Below, in pieces: positions 16,975 to 26,659 of a stretch of 64,000 bases of DNA (position 1 is the first letter of the stretch; each line of letters begins with the position of its first letter). A model generated the notes under the pieces. That model was given only the letters and a program-made list of their open reading frames with translations. It had not been told where the DNA came from and searched no databases. The stretch is from Thalassotalea_B piscium_A (GTDB lineage: Bacteria; Pseudomonadota; Gammaproteobacteria; Enterobacterales; Alteromonadaceae). Both the position numbers and the translations under genes were made by a program. The stretch covers positions 1,736,001 to 1,800,000 of the forward strand of contig CP186339.1 in assembly GCA_049347715.1 (NCBI GenBank). The letters are read 5' to 3'.

Positions 16975-17161
16975 ACGTATTGTTCTTTAGGCGAAACTAA
17001 AATTGAGCAAGATTCTAAACGATTATAAATTCCTAGCAAGTACTAATATTTCCGCAAAGGCTCTATTTATGTATATTCTATTCCACTTTTTACACTGGTT
17101 TGACCTTATGTTTTAATTAAATTAGATTATACAAATGTCCAAACTAAATTCAGAGAATAAA

Positions 17162-17689
17162 ATGAAAACAATTGCTGAGCAATTATCAACGTATAAAAGT
17201 GTTCATTTAAATAAAAATAATGTTAAAACTCACTTTGTTGGCGTGCCTTTAATTATTTGGTCTGTAGCTTTGTTGTTAACCTCGTTTTCATTTGAGATTT
17301 CGTTCAACTCACAATCGTATCATTTTACCTTAACTGCCGTGCTTGCTGCAGTCATCTTAATGTATTACTTAATGTTATCTTTGCCGTTAGCTTTAGTGGC
17401 ACTGCCTTTGATTGGAGGGCTAGTTTATAGCGCTATTATTCTGATGGATGTTGAATATAAAGTGTGGATTGCTATTGGTGTTTTTGTTATCGGTTGGGGC
17501 ATTCAATTTATTGGGCATGCTTATGAAAAAGCAAAACCTGCATTTTTGGATGATTTGAATCAGTTAGCAATTGGCCCACTATTTTTGATAGCGGAAGTTT
17601 ATTTTTACTTTGGCTTTGACCAAACATTGAATGATGAAGTGACAAAGAAGGCTATTGCCAAACGAAAAGCGTTTAATAAACTCACGTAA
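17162..17689 (+). CDS. DUF962/Mpo1-like membrane protein
   Basis: About 175 residues with four membrane segments. The family signatures are YKSVHLNKNNVKTHFVGVP near the N-terminus and GWGIQFIGHAYEKAKPA with LAIGPLFLIAEVYFYFG near the C-terminus. The conserved His residues match the metal ligands of yeast Mpo1, a dioxygenase that alpha-oxidises 2-hydroxy fatty acids; bacterial members are not well studied. An upstream in-frame ATG exists at 17135, but the one at 17162 has a GAGA stretch before it and starts directly at the conserved domain. About 300 AT-rich non-coding bases follow before gyrA. Confidence 0.75.
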   Translation: MKTIAEQLSTYKSVHLNKNNVKTHFVGVPLIIWSVALLLTSFSFEISFNSQSYHFTLTAVLAAVILMYYLMLSLPLALVALPLIGGLVYSAIILMDVEYKVWIAIGVFVIGWGIQFIGHAYEKAKPAFLDDLNQLAIGPLFLIAEVYFYFGFDQTLNDEVTKKAIAKRKAFNKLT

Positions 17690-17988
17690 ATTTGTAATGG
17701 CATTTCTATTTTTAATCGCATTTGTTTAGCCTGGAATAGCAAGGTGATTAATTAATGTTCAATTGTCTTTTTGTGACCAAAATAAAATAATTGAGATTAA
17801 TTTATATGCAACATAAACAAATACTTAGTCTTAGTTGGCCAGAAGGGCAATTTTCACTTGAAAAGAAGACGTAACCAGCGCAAAATGTCAGGTCATAAAG
17901 AGTAGGGCATCGATGCGGTTTTGTGTTAGCATAGCTGCCTTATTAACAATAATAATTTCAAAATTTATATTAGGGATACCGCCGTTTT

Positions 17989-20703
17989 ATGACTGATCTG
18001 GCAAAAGAGATACTTCCTGTCAATATTGAGGATGAGCTGAAAAGTTCCTACTTAGATTATGCTATGAGTGTAATCGTAGGGCGAGCATTACCAGATGTTC
18101 GTGATGGATTAAAACCTGTACATCGTCGTGTTTTATTTGCGATGAATGTATTAGGTAATGATTATAATAAACCTTATAAAAAGTCAGCCCGTGTGGTTGG
18201 TGATGTAATAGGTAAATATCATCCACATGGTGATACTGCAGTTTACGATACTATTGTTCGTATGGCTCAGCCTTTTTCATTACGATACATGCTAGTTGAT
18301 GGACAAGGTAACTTTGGTTCTGTTGATGGTGATTCTGCAGCAGCAATGCGTTATACCGAAATTCGTATGGCAAAAATATCGCATTCAATTCTTGCTGACC
18401 TTGATAAAGAAACGGTAGATTTTGTACCTAACTATGATGGTACCGAACACATTCCAGCGGTTATGCCTACTCGTATCCCTAACTTATTAGTAAATGGGAC
18501 TTCAGGTATTGCTGTTGGTATGGCTACTAATATACCCCCTCATAATTTAACTGAAGTGATCAACGGTTGTTTAGCTTATATTGAAAATAACGACATAACG
18601 ATTGATGAGTTAATTGATTATATTCCTGGTCCTGATTTTCCTACTGCCGGTATTATTAGTGGTAGAGCCGGCATTCAAGAAGCATATAAAACAGGTCGCG
18701 GAAAAATAAAAATTCGTGCACGTGCTGAAATTGAAGTTGACGAAAAATCGGGTAAAGAAACCATTATTGTTCATGAACTTCCTTACCAAGTTAACAAAGC
18801 ACGCTTAATCGAAAAAATGGCTGAGCTTGTTAAAGAAAAACGCCTTGAAGGTATTTCGGCATTACGCGATGAGTCTGATAAAGACGGCATGCGTATGGTT
18901 GTTGAAATTAAACGTGGCGAAGTGGGCGAAGTTGTATTAAATAACTTATACAAATTAACACAAATGCAAGTGTCATTTGGTTTAAATATGGTGGCTTTAA
19001 CTAACGGCCAACCTAAATTATTTAATATTAAAGAAATGCTTGAAGCGTTTGTGCTTCATCGTCGTGAAGTTGTAACACGTCGAACTATCTTTGAATTACG
19101 TAAAGCGCGCGAACGTGCACATATACTTGAAGGCCTTTCTATTGCATTAGCTAATATCGATCCGATTATTAAGCTGATTAAAGAATCAAGTAACAGAAAA
19201 GAAGCTGAAGAGAAATTAATTGCTCAAGGCTGGGATCTTGGAAACGTCAGTCATATGCTAGAAAGTGCAGGTACTGATGCTGCACGTCCTGAGTGGCTAG
19301 AGCCTGAGTATGGTATTCGTGATGGTTTGTATTATCTAACTGCTGAACAAGCAAAAGCAATTGTTGACTTGCAGTTATACAAATTATCAGGCATGGAACA
19401 TGAAAAAATTCTAAGCGAATACAAGGCGCTATTAGAGTTAATTGCTGAGTTAATGTATATTCTGGCCAATCCTGAACGTTTAATGGAAGTTATTCGTGAA
19501 GAATTAGAAGCGATTCGTGATGAGTTTGGTGATGAACGTCGTACAGAAATTACAAATGCTTCACATGATTTATCTCTAGAAGATCTTATTTGTGAAGAAG
19601 ATGTGGTTGTTACCCTATCAAATGAAGGGTATGTGAAGTATCAAATACTATCAGATTACCAATCACAACGCCGTGGTGGTAAAGGTAAAGCCGCTACTAA
19701 GATGAAAGAAGAAGATTTCATCGAGCGTTTATTAGTTGCTAATACCCACGACACTATTTTATGTTTCTCTAATCGTGGAAAATTATATTGGTTGAAAGTG
19801 TACCAATTACCATTGGCAAGTAGAACGGCTCGTGGCCGACCTATTGTTAACCTACTACCATTAGAAGGCGATGAAAAAATCACAGCCATCTTACCGGTTA
19901 GGGAATATGAAGATGATAAATTCATTATCATGGCAACAGCGTCAGGTACCGTTAAGAAAACGCCATTAACTGCGTATTCTAACCAAAGAGCAAATGGTAT
20001 CATTGCCTTGAACTTACGTGACGATGATACATTGATCGGTGTAGATATTACTAATGGTGAAGATGATATTATGCTCTTCTCCGATGCTGGTAAAGTTGTA
20101 CGCTTTAATGAAAAAGCACGTGATAGCGAAACAGGTGAAGTGAAACGAGATCCTGAAACGGGTGAAGAAGTCCATGCACTTCGTGCAATGGGAAGAACGG
20201 CAACCGGTGTTCGTGGTATTAGACTTGAAGGTGATCAGAAAGTCGTGTCACTTATCGTGCCTAAATCTGACGGTGCAATCTTAACTATTACTGAAAATGG
20301 TTACGGTAAACGTACAGAACTTGCTGAATACCCAGCAAAAAGTCGTGCGACTAAAGGTGTTGTTTCTATCAAAGTTAGTGAGAGAAATGGCCCTGTTGTT
20401 GGTGCGGTACAAGTTGAAGATCAAGACGAGATCATGTTAATCACTGATAATGGCACGCTAGTAAGAACGCGAGTTAATGAAGTGAGTATTATTGGTCGTA
20501 ACACACAAGGTGTTCGCATTATTCGTACTACGGATGAAGAACATGTTGTTGCCTTACAACGTATTGATGAAATAGAAGAAGATGAAACATTGATGTCTGA
20601 CGATGAAAGTGAATCATCAGATGAGGCACAAGTCTCCTTAACTTCAGAAGAGTCAACGACACCTGAATCAACTGATGAACTCAGTGAAGGTGAAAACGAA
20701 TAA
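17989..20703 (+). CDS. gyrA: DNA gyrase subunit A
   Basis: A 904-residue type IIA topoisomerase subunit that cuts and rejoins DNA during negative supercoiling. The catalytic Tyr is in AAAMRYTEIRM. The quinolone-determining region reads HPHGDTAVYDTIVRMAQ; Thr at the position of E. coli Ser83 and Asp at the position of Asp87 are seen, a natural variant also common in pseudomonads. The GyrA-box QRRGGKG at the start of the C-terminal beta-pinwheel confirms gyrase and not topoisomerase IV. The tail after residue 860 is a long acidic Ser/Glu/Asp stretch. A terminator follows. Confidence 0.97.
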   Translation: MTDLAKEILPVNIEDELKSSYLDYAMSVIVGRALPDVRDGLKPVHRRVLFAMNVLGNDYNKPYKKSARVVGDVIGKYHPHGDTAVYDTIVRMAQPFSLRYMLVDGQGNFGSVDGDSAAAMRYTEIRMAKISHSILADLDKETVDFVPNYDGTEHIPAVMPTRIPNLLVNGTSGIAVGMATNIPPHNLTEVINGCLAYIENNDITIDELIDYIPGPDFPTAGIISGRAGIQEAYKTGRGKIKIRARAEIEVDEKSGKETIIVHELPYQVNKARLIEKMAELVKEKRLEGISALRDESDKDGMRMVVEIKRGEVGEVVLNNLYKLTQMQVSFGLNMVALTNGQPKLFNIKEMLEAFVLHRREVVTRRTIFELRKARERAHILEGLSIALANIDPIIKLIKESSNRKEAEEKLIAQGWDLGNVSHMLESAGTDAARPEWLEPEYGIRDGLYYLTAEQAKAIVDLQLYKLSGMEHEKILSEYKALLELIAELMYILANPERLMEVIREELEAIRDEFGDERRTEITNASHDLSLEDLICEEDVVVTLSNEGYVKYQILSDYQSQRRGGKGKAATKMKEEDFIERLLVANTHDTILCFSNRGKLYWLKVYQLPLASRTARGRPIVNLLPLEGDEKITAILPVREYEDDKFIIMATASGTVKKTPLTAYSNQRANGIIALNLRDDDTLIGVDITNGEDDIMLFSDAGKVVRFNEKARDSETGEVKRDPETGEEVHALRAMGRTATGVRGIRLEGDQKVVSLIVPKSDGAILTITENGYGKRTELAEYPAKSRATKGVVSIKVSERNGPVVGAVQVEDQDEIMLITDNGTLVRTRVNEVSIIGRNTQGVRIIRTTDEEHVVALQRIDEIEEDETLMSDDESESSDEAQVSLTSEESTTPESTDELSEGENE

Positions 20704-20722
20704 TTACCGTTTTGTAAATCAT

Positions 20723-20751
20723 AATAGGCGGTATCCACCGCCTATTTTTTT
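20723..20751 (+). terminator. gyrA terminator
   Basis: Perfect 10-bp stem AATAGGCGGT/ACCGCCTATT with an ATCC loop, followed by seven T, 20 bases after the gyrA stop. Confidence 0.9.
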
Positions 20752-20796
20752 GACTGAAATAAATGTTTAAAATTTAAAAGAAGGAAGTTAAAACAT

Positions 20797-21882
20797 ATGT
20801 CTGCTGTCTATAATTTCTGCGCCGGTCCGGCAATGTTGCCTAAGCCTGTGATGGCAAAAGCACAATCGGAATTTATTAATTGGAATGAAACGGGCTGCTC
20901 AATTATGGAGCTTAGTCATCGTAGTAAAGAGTTTATGGCGGTGGCAGCAAAAGCGGAAGCAGATTTACGACAGTTAATGTCGATTCCTGAAAATTATAAA
21001 GTATTATTTTGTCATGGTGGTGGGCGCGGACAATTCTCTGCGGTACCACTTAATTTACTCCCTCAAGGTAAATGTGCTGATTATGTTGTAACAGGTGCTT
21101 GGTCTAAAGCTGCAGCGAAAGAAGCAGAAAATTTTGGTCAAATTAATACCATAGCTGTTGTTGAAGAATGCGATGGTAAACGTCAAATTAAAGATTCTAG
21201 TCAATGGTCACTGACAAAAGAGGCCGCTTATGTACATTATTGTCCTAATGAAACTGTTGATGGGCTAGAGCTGTTTGATATTCCTGAAACAAATGGAGTA
21301 CCTTTAGTTGCCGATCTCTCTTCAACTATATTGTCGAGAGAGATTGATGTGTCAAAGTTTGGTTTGATTTACGCAGGCGCACAAAAAAATATTGGCCCAT
21401 CAGGCTTAACTATCGTGATTGTACGAGAAGATTTGTTAGGTCATGCACATGTAAATACGCCATGTATTTTTAATTATCAAACAGAAGCAGATAATGGCTC
21501 TATGTATAACACACCCCCTACCTACGCATGGTATTTAGCAGGGTTAGTTTTTGAGTGGCTTATTTCTATCGGTGGTGTGAAAAGCATAGCAAAAATCAAT
21601 AAAGCTAAAGCCGAACTTATTTATGAATATGTCGACAGTAGTGACTTTTATCGAAATAATATTGCAGCCCCACACCGTAGTTTAATGAATGTACCATTTT
21701 GGTTAAACGACGACTCACTCAACCAAGATTTTCTAGCAAAAGCAAAAGCCTCTGGGTTATTAGCACTTGCCGGACATCGTATGGTTGGTGGGATGCGGGC
21801 AAGCATATACAACGCAATGCCTATTGAAGGTGTGGAAGCATTGGTTAGCTTTATGAAAAAATTTGCAGAAGAAAATAGTTAA
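20797..21882 (+). CDS. serC: Phosphoserine aminotransferase
   Basis: A 361-residue PLP enzyme that makes 3-phosphoserine in serine synthesis and acts in pyridoxal phosphate synthesis. Start MSAVYNFCAGPAMLPKPVM; the PLP lysine is in YAGAQKNIGPSG; FNYQTEADNGSMYNTPPTY and GHRMVGGMRASIYNA complete the family pattern. The ribosome site is AAGGAAG upstream of the ATG. The order gyrA-serC-aroA-cmk-rpsA-ihfB is conserved in related genera. Confidence 0.96.
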   Translation: MSAVYNFCAGPAMLPKPVMAKAQSEFINWNETGCSIMELSHRSKEFMAVAAKAEADLRQLMSIPENYKVLFCHGGGRGQFSAVPLNLLPQGKCADYVVTGAWSKAAAKEAENFGQINTIAVVEECDGKRQIKDSSQWSLTKEAAYVHYCPNETVDGLELFDIPETNGVPLVADLSSTILSREIDVSKFGLIYAGAQKNIGPSGLTIVIVREDLLGHAHVNTPCIFNYQTEADNGSMYNTPPTYAWYLAGLVFEWLISIGGVKSIAKINKAKAELIYEYVDSSDFYRNNIAAPHRSLMNVPFWLNDDSLNQDFLAKAKASGLLALAGHRMVGGMRASIYNAMPIEGVEALVSFMKKFAEENS

Positions 21883-22026
21883 TCGCTTGAATGTCGGCGA
21901 TATTCATTACACTTAGTTAATACATATAAAAAATCTGCCACATTATTTTAATAGCCTTGCTTTACTATTAAGTAAATTTATCGCTATTAAATCGTGTGGC
22001 ACAGCATGATTAATGATTGGAGGAGG

Positions 22027-22063
22027 GTACATAGTAAACAGTTTCAGCTGTTACGCATTGTAC
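22027..22063. other. Inverted-repeat element upstream of aroA
   Basis: An outer stem GTACA/TGTAC encloses an inner near-perfect stem GTAAACAG/CTGTTAC. It lies about 70 bases before aroA, in the 250-base gap after serC, and has no T-run. It may be a leader structure or a weak processing site. Confidence 0.35.
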
Positions 22064-22131
22064 TTACCAGGGGACCACAAATTTAATCCATAAGCTATTA
22101 ACTATACATTAAACATTTATTTGGAAAAAAC

Positions 22132-23463
22132 ATGTCAGCTCAAAAGAATACTATTACGTTTGTTGCTCAGCCAGGCAATGCAGTTTCTGGTGATATTATA
22201 GTACCAGGGGATAAATCATGCTCACATCGGTCAATTATGTTCGGAGCGCTTGCTAATGGTACTACCCATGTAAAAGGTTTTTTGCCAGGAGATGATTGCC
22301 TTGCAACTATGACTGCATTTAAAGCGATGGGGATTGAAATTGAAGGTCCTGATGCAGAGAACAATGTCACTATTCATGGGAAAGGGATTAATGGGTTAAC
22401 AGCGCCTGAACAGCCTTTAAATATTGGCAATTCAGGTACCACTATTCGTTTAATGTCAGGCTTATTAGCGGGACAACAATTTGCTTCAACCATGTCAGGT
22501 GATAATTCATTAAACAAGCGTCCCATGGGGCGTGTTGTTACCCCATTACAAGCTATGGGGGCTGCTATTTCAGCATCAAACGATGGTACTCCTCCTGTTG
22601 TGTGCCAAGGATTGAAAAAAGGTGAAAAACTTAAAGCCATTAATTACGAATTACCTATGGCAAGTGCGCAAGTCAAATCATGTGTTTTACTCGCTGGTAT
22701 GTATGCCGATGGCATTACAACAGTAACTGAACCTGGAATTACTCGTGATCATACTGAGCGCATGTTAACGGCTTTTGGTTACCCTGTAACGGTCGATGGC
22801 AACAAAATATCAATTGAAGGTGGACATCAATTAACTGCGTGTGATTTTCAAGTACCTGGTGATATCTCATCGGCTACATTTTTCATGGTTGCAGGACTTA
22901 TCGCTAAATCAGGCGAAATTACTATCCGAAATGTTGGTATGAATCCAACACGTATTGGTGCCATTAATATTTTGCAGCAAATGAATGGTGATATAACGAT
23001 TATTAATGAACGTATGGCCGGTGGCGAACCTGTTGCTGATCTCATTGTTAAGGCATCTAATTTACAAGGAATCGATATCAATGAAGCTGATGTACCACTA
23101 GCCATTGATGAATTTCCAGCTATATTTATTGCAGCATCATGCGCTAATGGATTAACTCGTTTACGAGGCGCTGAAGAATTAAGAGTTAAAGAAAGTGATC
23201 GTATTCAAGCAATGGCTGATGGTTTAAAAATATTAGATATAGAATGTACTGTTTATGATGATGGCATCGATATTGTTGGTGGCCAATTAACTTCAGGTAC
23301 AATACATAGTCATGACGATCATCGAATTGCTATGTCATTTGCAATTAGCTCATTAAGAGCAAGTGGAACAATTGAAATTTTAGAGTGTGACAATGTGGCA
23401 ACTTCGTTCCCAAATTTTGTCGCATTAGCGAATCAGGTAGGATTAAAGTTAAATCAGCATTAA
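22132..23463 (+). CDS. aroA: EPSP synthase (3-phosphoshikimate 1-carboxyvinyltransferase)
   Basis: A 443-residue enzyme that adds enolpyruvate from PEP to shikimate 3-phosphate in aromatic amino acid synthesis. Visible signatures are PGDKSCSHRSIMFGALA, NSGTTIRLMSGLLAG, the RPMGRV segment, the catalytic DEFPAIFIAA and LRVKESDRI, and the C-terminal DDHRIAMSFA. The shape resembles the class II-like bacterial type, with ANG-TH-V-GFLPGDD near the N-terminus. cmk starts 19 bases after the stop, so aroA, cmk and probably rpsA share transcription. Confidence 0.95.
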   Translation: MSAQKNTITFVAQPGNAVSGDIIVPGDKSCSHRSIMFGALANGTTHVKGFLPGDDCLATMTAFKAMGIEIEGPDAENNVTIHGKGINGLTAPEQPLNIGNSGTTIRLMSGLLAGQQFASTMSGDNSLNKRPMGRVVTPLQAMGAAISASNDGTPPVVCQGLKKGEKLKAINYELPMASAQVKSCVLLAGMYADGITTVTEPGITRDHTERMLTAFGYPVTVDGNKISIEGGHQLTACDFQVPGDISSATFFMVAGLIAKSGEITIRNVGMNPTRIGAINILQQMNGDITIINERMAGGEPVADLIVKASNLQGIDINEADVPLAIDEFPAIFIAASCANGLTRLRGAEELRVKESDRIQAMADGLKILDIECTVYDDGIDIVGGQLTSGTIHSHDDHRIAMSFAISSLRASGTIEILECDNVATSFPNFVALANQVGLKLNQH

Positions 23464-23482
23464 GCTGAATTAGGATATATTT

Positions 23483-24178
23483 ATGAGCGAACAAATTCCC
23501 GTAATAGCCATCGATGGTCCAAGTGGTGCGGGTAAAGGGACTGCTGCACGTTTAGTTGCAGAAAAATTAGGTTGGCATTTACTCGACAGTGGTGCTATTT
23601 ATCGAGTATTAGCTGTTGCTAGTCAGCACCATCATTTGGGTGTAGAGGAAGAAGAACCTCTTATTCCAATCGCTGCTCATTTAGATGTACAGTTTAATAT
23701 AAGTTCATCAGGTGAAAGTAAAGTTATACTTGAAGGCGAAGATGTCACCGATATTATTCGTACTGAAGAAATTGGTGAGCTTGCATCAAAAGTGGCTGCT
23801 TTTCCTCGTGTTCGTGAGGCATTATTACGCCGTCAACGCGCATTTAAAAGTGCTCCAGGCTTAGTTGCTGACGGTAGAGATATGGGGACGGTGGTGTTTA
23901 CCACAGCCCCAGTAAAAATATTTTTAACGGCTAGCGCAGAAGAAAGAGCAAGGCGAAGATTTAATCAGTTGAAAGAAAAAGGGTTTGATGTTAAAATCGG
24001 GCGCCTTTTGGATGACATACGTCTACGAGACGAGCGAGATCAAAACCGTAAGGTTGCTCCGCTCTTACCGGCAGAAGGAGCGTTACTACTTGATTCTACT
24101 GAACTTTCTATAAACGAAGTGGTCGATAAAATCTTGTCATTTACGAATGAAAAGTTAACGCAAACGGCTCAAACTTAA
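23483..24178 (+). CDS. cmk: Cytidylate kinase
   Basis: A 231-residue enzyme that phosphorylates CMP and dCMP. The P-loop is GPSGAGKGT, followed by LLDSGAIYRVLA and GRDMGTVVF, with the LID segment RLRDERDQNR. It follows aroA closely and precedes rpsA, as in E. coli. Confidence 0.95.
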   Translation: MSEQIPVIAIDGPSGAGKGTAARLVAEKLGWHLLDSGAIYRVLAVASQHHHLGVEEEEPLIPIAAHLDVQFNISSSGESKVILEGEDVTDIIRTEEIGELASKVAAFPRVREALLRRQRAFKSAPGLVADGRDMGTVVFTTAPVKIFLTASAEERARRRFNQLKEKGFDVKIGRLLDDIRLRDERDQNRKVAPLLPAEGALLLDSTELSINEVVDKILSFTNEKLTQTAQT

Positions 24179-24292
24179 TTCTGAGTTTAAGCTATAATTA
24201 GATAACCTAACGTACGGATGCAATAGGTTTTATTAATAACCCCATGATACATGTATGTAGATTGGATTAAACGCTGAGTTCATATACACATT

Positions 24293-25954
24293 ATGACTGA
24301 AAATTTTGCACAACTTTTTGAAGAAAGTTTAAAAGAAATCGAAACACGCCCTGGTTCAATTATTAAAGGAACTGTGGTAGCCATCAACAAAGACAACGTT
24401 TTAGTTGACGCCGGCTTAAAATCTGAAAGCGTAATCTCTATCGATCAGTTTAAGAACACTGCTGGTGAGATAGAAATTAATGTTGGTGACGAAATTGATG
24501 TAGCTCTTGATGCTACTGATGATGGTTTCGGTGAAACAATTCTTTCTCGTGAAAAAGCAAAACGTCATGAAGCATGGCAAGTGCTTGAAAAAGCATACGA
24601 AGAAAAAGAAACTGTTATCGGTGTCATTAACGGTAAAGTTAAAGGTGGTTTCACTGTTGAAGTTAGCAATATTCGTGCTTTCTTACCAGGTTCATTAGTT
24701 GATGTCCGTCCAATTCGTGACACAGCTCACCTTGAAGGTAAAGATTTAGAATTCAAAGTTATTAAGCTTGATCAAAAGCGTAATAACGTTGTTGTTTCTC
24801 GTCGCGCAGTTATCGAATCAGAAAGCAGCGTAGAACGTGACCAATTATTAGAATCATTAGCGGAAGGCATGGAAGTTAAAGGTATAGTTAAAAACCTTAC
24901 TGACTACGGTGCATTCGTTGATTTAGGTGGTATTGACGGTTTACTACATATCACAGATATGGCTTGGAAACGTGTTAAACACCCAAGTGAAATCGTAAAT
25001 GTTGGCGATGAAATTCAAGTTAAAGTACTTAAATTTGACCGTGAACGTACACGTGTTTCATTAGGTATGAAGCAGTTAGGCGAAGATCCATGGGTAGCAA
25101 TTGCTAAGCGTTACCCTGAAGGTGCTAAACTTTCTGGTCGCGTAACTAACTTAACTGACTACGGTTGTTTTGTTGAAATCCAAGAAGGCGTTGAAGGTTT
25201 AGTTCACGTTTCTGAAATGGATTGGACGAACAAAAATATCCACCCATCTAAAGTTGTTAACTTAGGTGATACTGTTGAAGTAATGGTATTAGAAATTGAC
25301 GAAGAACGTCGTCGTATTTCTCTAGGTCTTAAGCAATGTATCCCGAACCCATGGGAAGAGTTTGCTAAGAACTTCAACAAAGGTGATAAAGTATCAGGTA
25401 AGATCAAGTCAATTACTGACTTTGGTATCTTCATTGGTCTTGACGGCGGTATTGACGGTTTAGTTCACTTATCTGATATTTCATGGGCTGGCGGTGAAGA
25501 AGCTGTTCGTGAATACAAGAAAGGTGATGAAATCTCAGCTGTTGTATTACAAGTAGACCCTGAGCGTGAACGTATTTCGTTAGGCGTTAAGCAAACTGAA
25601 GATGATCCATTTAATCAATACCTTGCAGATACTAAAAAAGGTGCTATTGTTACAGGTAAGGTAGTTGAAGTTGACGCTAAAGGTGCTAAGATTGAATTAG
25701 CAGAAGGCGTTGAAGGTTACTTACGTGTATCTGATATCTCTCGTGATCGTATTGAAGATGCAACTACTGAATTATCAGTTGGTGATAGCGTTGAAACTAA
25801 GTTCATGGGTGTTGACCGTAAGAACCGTTCAATTAGCTTATCTATCAAAGCGAAAGATCAAGCAGATGAACGTGATGCTATGGATAACTTGAACCAACCT
25901 GAAGAATCTGGTTTAAGTGCAATGGCTGAAGCGTTTAAAAACGCTAAAAGTTAA
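24293..25954 (+). CDS. rpsA: 30S ribosomal protein S1
   Basis: A 553-residue protein with six S1/OB-fold repeats, each recognised by a V-x-D-Y/F-G-x-F/C-V type core (for example LTDYGAFVDLGGIDGLLHITDM). The first two repeats anchor it to the ribosome and the others bind mRNA. Length matches E. coli (557). Codon use is markedly biased, with many CGT, GGT and AAC codons, as expected for a highly expressed gene. About 110 bases of leader before the ATG could hold the autoregulatory structure known in E. coli; I could not fold it by eye. Confidence 0.97.
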   Translation: MTENFAQLFEESLKEIETRPGSIIKGTVVAINKDNVLVDAGLKSESVISIDQFKNTAGEIEINVGDEIDVALDATDDGFGETILSREKAKRHEAWQVLEKAYEEKETVIGVINGKVKGGFTVEVSNIRAFLPGSLVDVRPIRDTAHLEGKDLEFKVIKLDQKRNNVVVSRRAVIESESSVERDQLLESLAEGMEVKGIVKNLTDYGAFVDLGGIDGLLHITDMAWKRVKHPSEIVNVGDEIQVKVLKFDRERTRVSLGMKQLGEDPWVAIAKRYPEGAKLSGRVTNLTDYGCFVEIQEGVEGLVHVSEMDWTNKNIHPSKVVNLGDTVEVMVLEIDEERRRISLGLKQCIPNPWEEFAKNFNKGDKVSGKIKSITDFGIFIGLDGGIDGLVHLSDISWAGGEEAVREYKKGDEISAVVLQVDPERERISLGVKQTEDDPFNQYLADTKKGAIVTGKVVEVDAKGAKIELAEGVEGYLRVSDISRDRIEDATTELSVGDSVETKFMGVDRKNRSISLSIKAKDQADERDAMDNLNQPEESGLSAMAEAFKNAKS

Positions 25955-26046
25955 TTTTAGCCAGGAAGCAGAGTAGAGCATTATAACTAATGTTCTTCTT
26001 TAATTTAAAACCATTGGCGTGATGCTAAATGACACTGGGAGGTCGA

Positions 26047-26334
26047 ATGACCAAGTCAGAACTCATTGAAAGATTAGCGGATAAATTAAGTCATTTGTCT
26101 GCGAAAGATGTAGAACAAGCGATTAAAGAAATTCTGGAAATGATGGTGCAAACCTTGTCAAAAGGTGAGCGTATTGAAATCCGTGGATTTGGTAGTTTTT
26201 CGTTACATTATCGAGCCCCACGCGTTGGGCGTAACCCTAAAACCGGTGAGTCAGTAGACTTATCTGGTAAGTATGTTCCGCACTTTAAACCTGGTAAAGA
26301 ATTGCGTGAACGAGTTAATCTCTCGTTGTCGTAA
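26047..26334 (+). CDS. ihfB: Integration host factor subunit beta
   Basis: A 95-residue DNA-bending protein. Start MTKSELIERLADKL; the DNA-arm motif is GRNPKTGESVDLSGKYVPHFKPGKELRERV. It forms a heterodimer with IhfA. The open frame extends to an ATG at 26029, but the ATG at 26047 has a strong GGGAGG and gives the normal family length. It follows rpsA as in related bacteria and ends in its own terminator. Confidence 0.96.
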   Translation: MTKSELIERLADKLSHLSAKDVEQAIKEILEMMVQTLSKGERIEIRGFGSFSLHYRAPRVGRNPKTGESVDLSGKYVPHFKPGKELRERVNLSLS

Positions 26335-26351
26335 TTGAAAAATTTACTATT

Positions 26352-26382
26352 AAACGGCATGCTATCGCATGCCGTTTTTTTT
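26352..26382 (+). terminator. ihfB terminator
   Basis: Perfect 11-bp stem AAACGGCATGC/GCATGCCGTTT with a TATC loop and a run of eight T. lapA starts only 25 bases later, so some read-through or a separate lapA promoter is needed. Confidence 0.92.
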
Positions 26383-26406
26383 CACTTAGCTTAAAGGAAT
26401 AGTACC

Positions 26407-26634
26407 GTGAGACTTTACCTTACGTTAATTGTTATAATTTTATTGTTAGTGGTTGCGTTTATTTTTGGTAGCCAAAATGAGCAAACATTAACGTTGAACT
26501 ATCTTATTGCACGTACTGAAATAACAGTTGCTGCTGCGGTAAGTTTATTTACTGTCATTGGATTTTTGCTTGGTTTGCTCTTTGCATTCATGTGGAGTCT
26601 TATTAGACGTGTAAAGCCCAAAAAATCCTCTTAA
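26407..26634 (+). CDS. lapA: LapA (YciS) LPS-assembly membrane protein
   Basis: A 75-residue protein with two membrane helices (residues 4-20 and 43-64) and the GSQNEQTLTLNYLIA link that is typical of LapA/DUF1049. It works with LapB, which controls LpxC degradation and hence LPS synthesis. GTG start with AAAGGA upstream; lapB follows 25 bases after the stop. Confidence 0.88.
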   Translation: MRLYLTLIVIILLLVVAFIFGSQNEQTLTLNYLIARTEITVAAAVSLFTVIGFLLGLLFAFMWSLIRRVKPKKSS

Positions 26635-26659
26635 TGAAAAATAAAAAGTTGTACTTGTT

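Noticed and set aside
17806..17874. 22-codon ORF upstream of gyrA
   Set aside because: Short, weak ribosome site, no terminator or promoter seen; not distinguishable from chance.
18200..18290. Thr at the GyrA position of E. coli Ser83 as a quinolone-resistance mutation
   Set aside because: Thr is a normal wild-type residue at this position in several gammaproteobacteria, so it does not show selected resistance.
24507..25892. Several open frames overlapping rpsA on both strands
   Set aside because: They are shadows created by the strong codon bias of rpsA.
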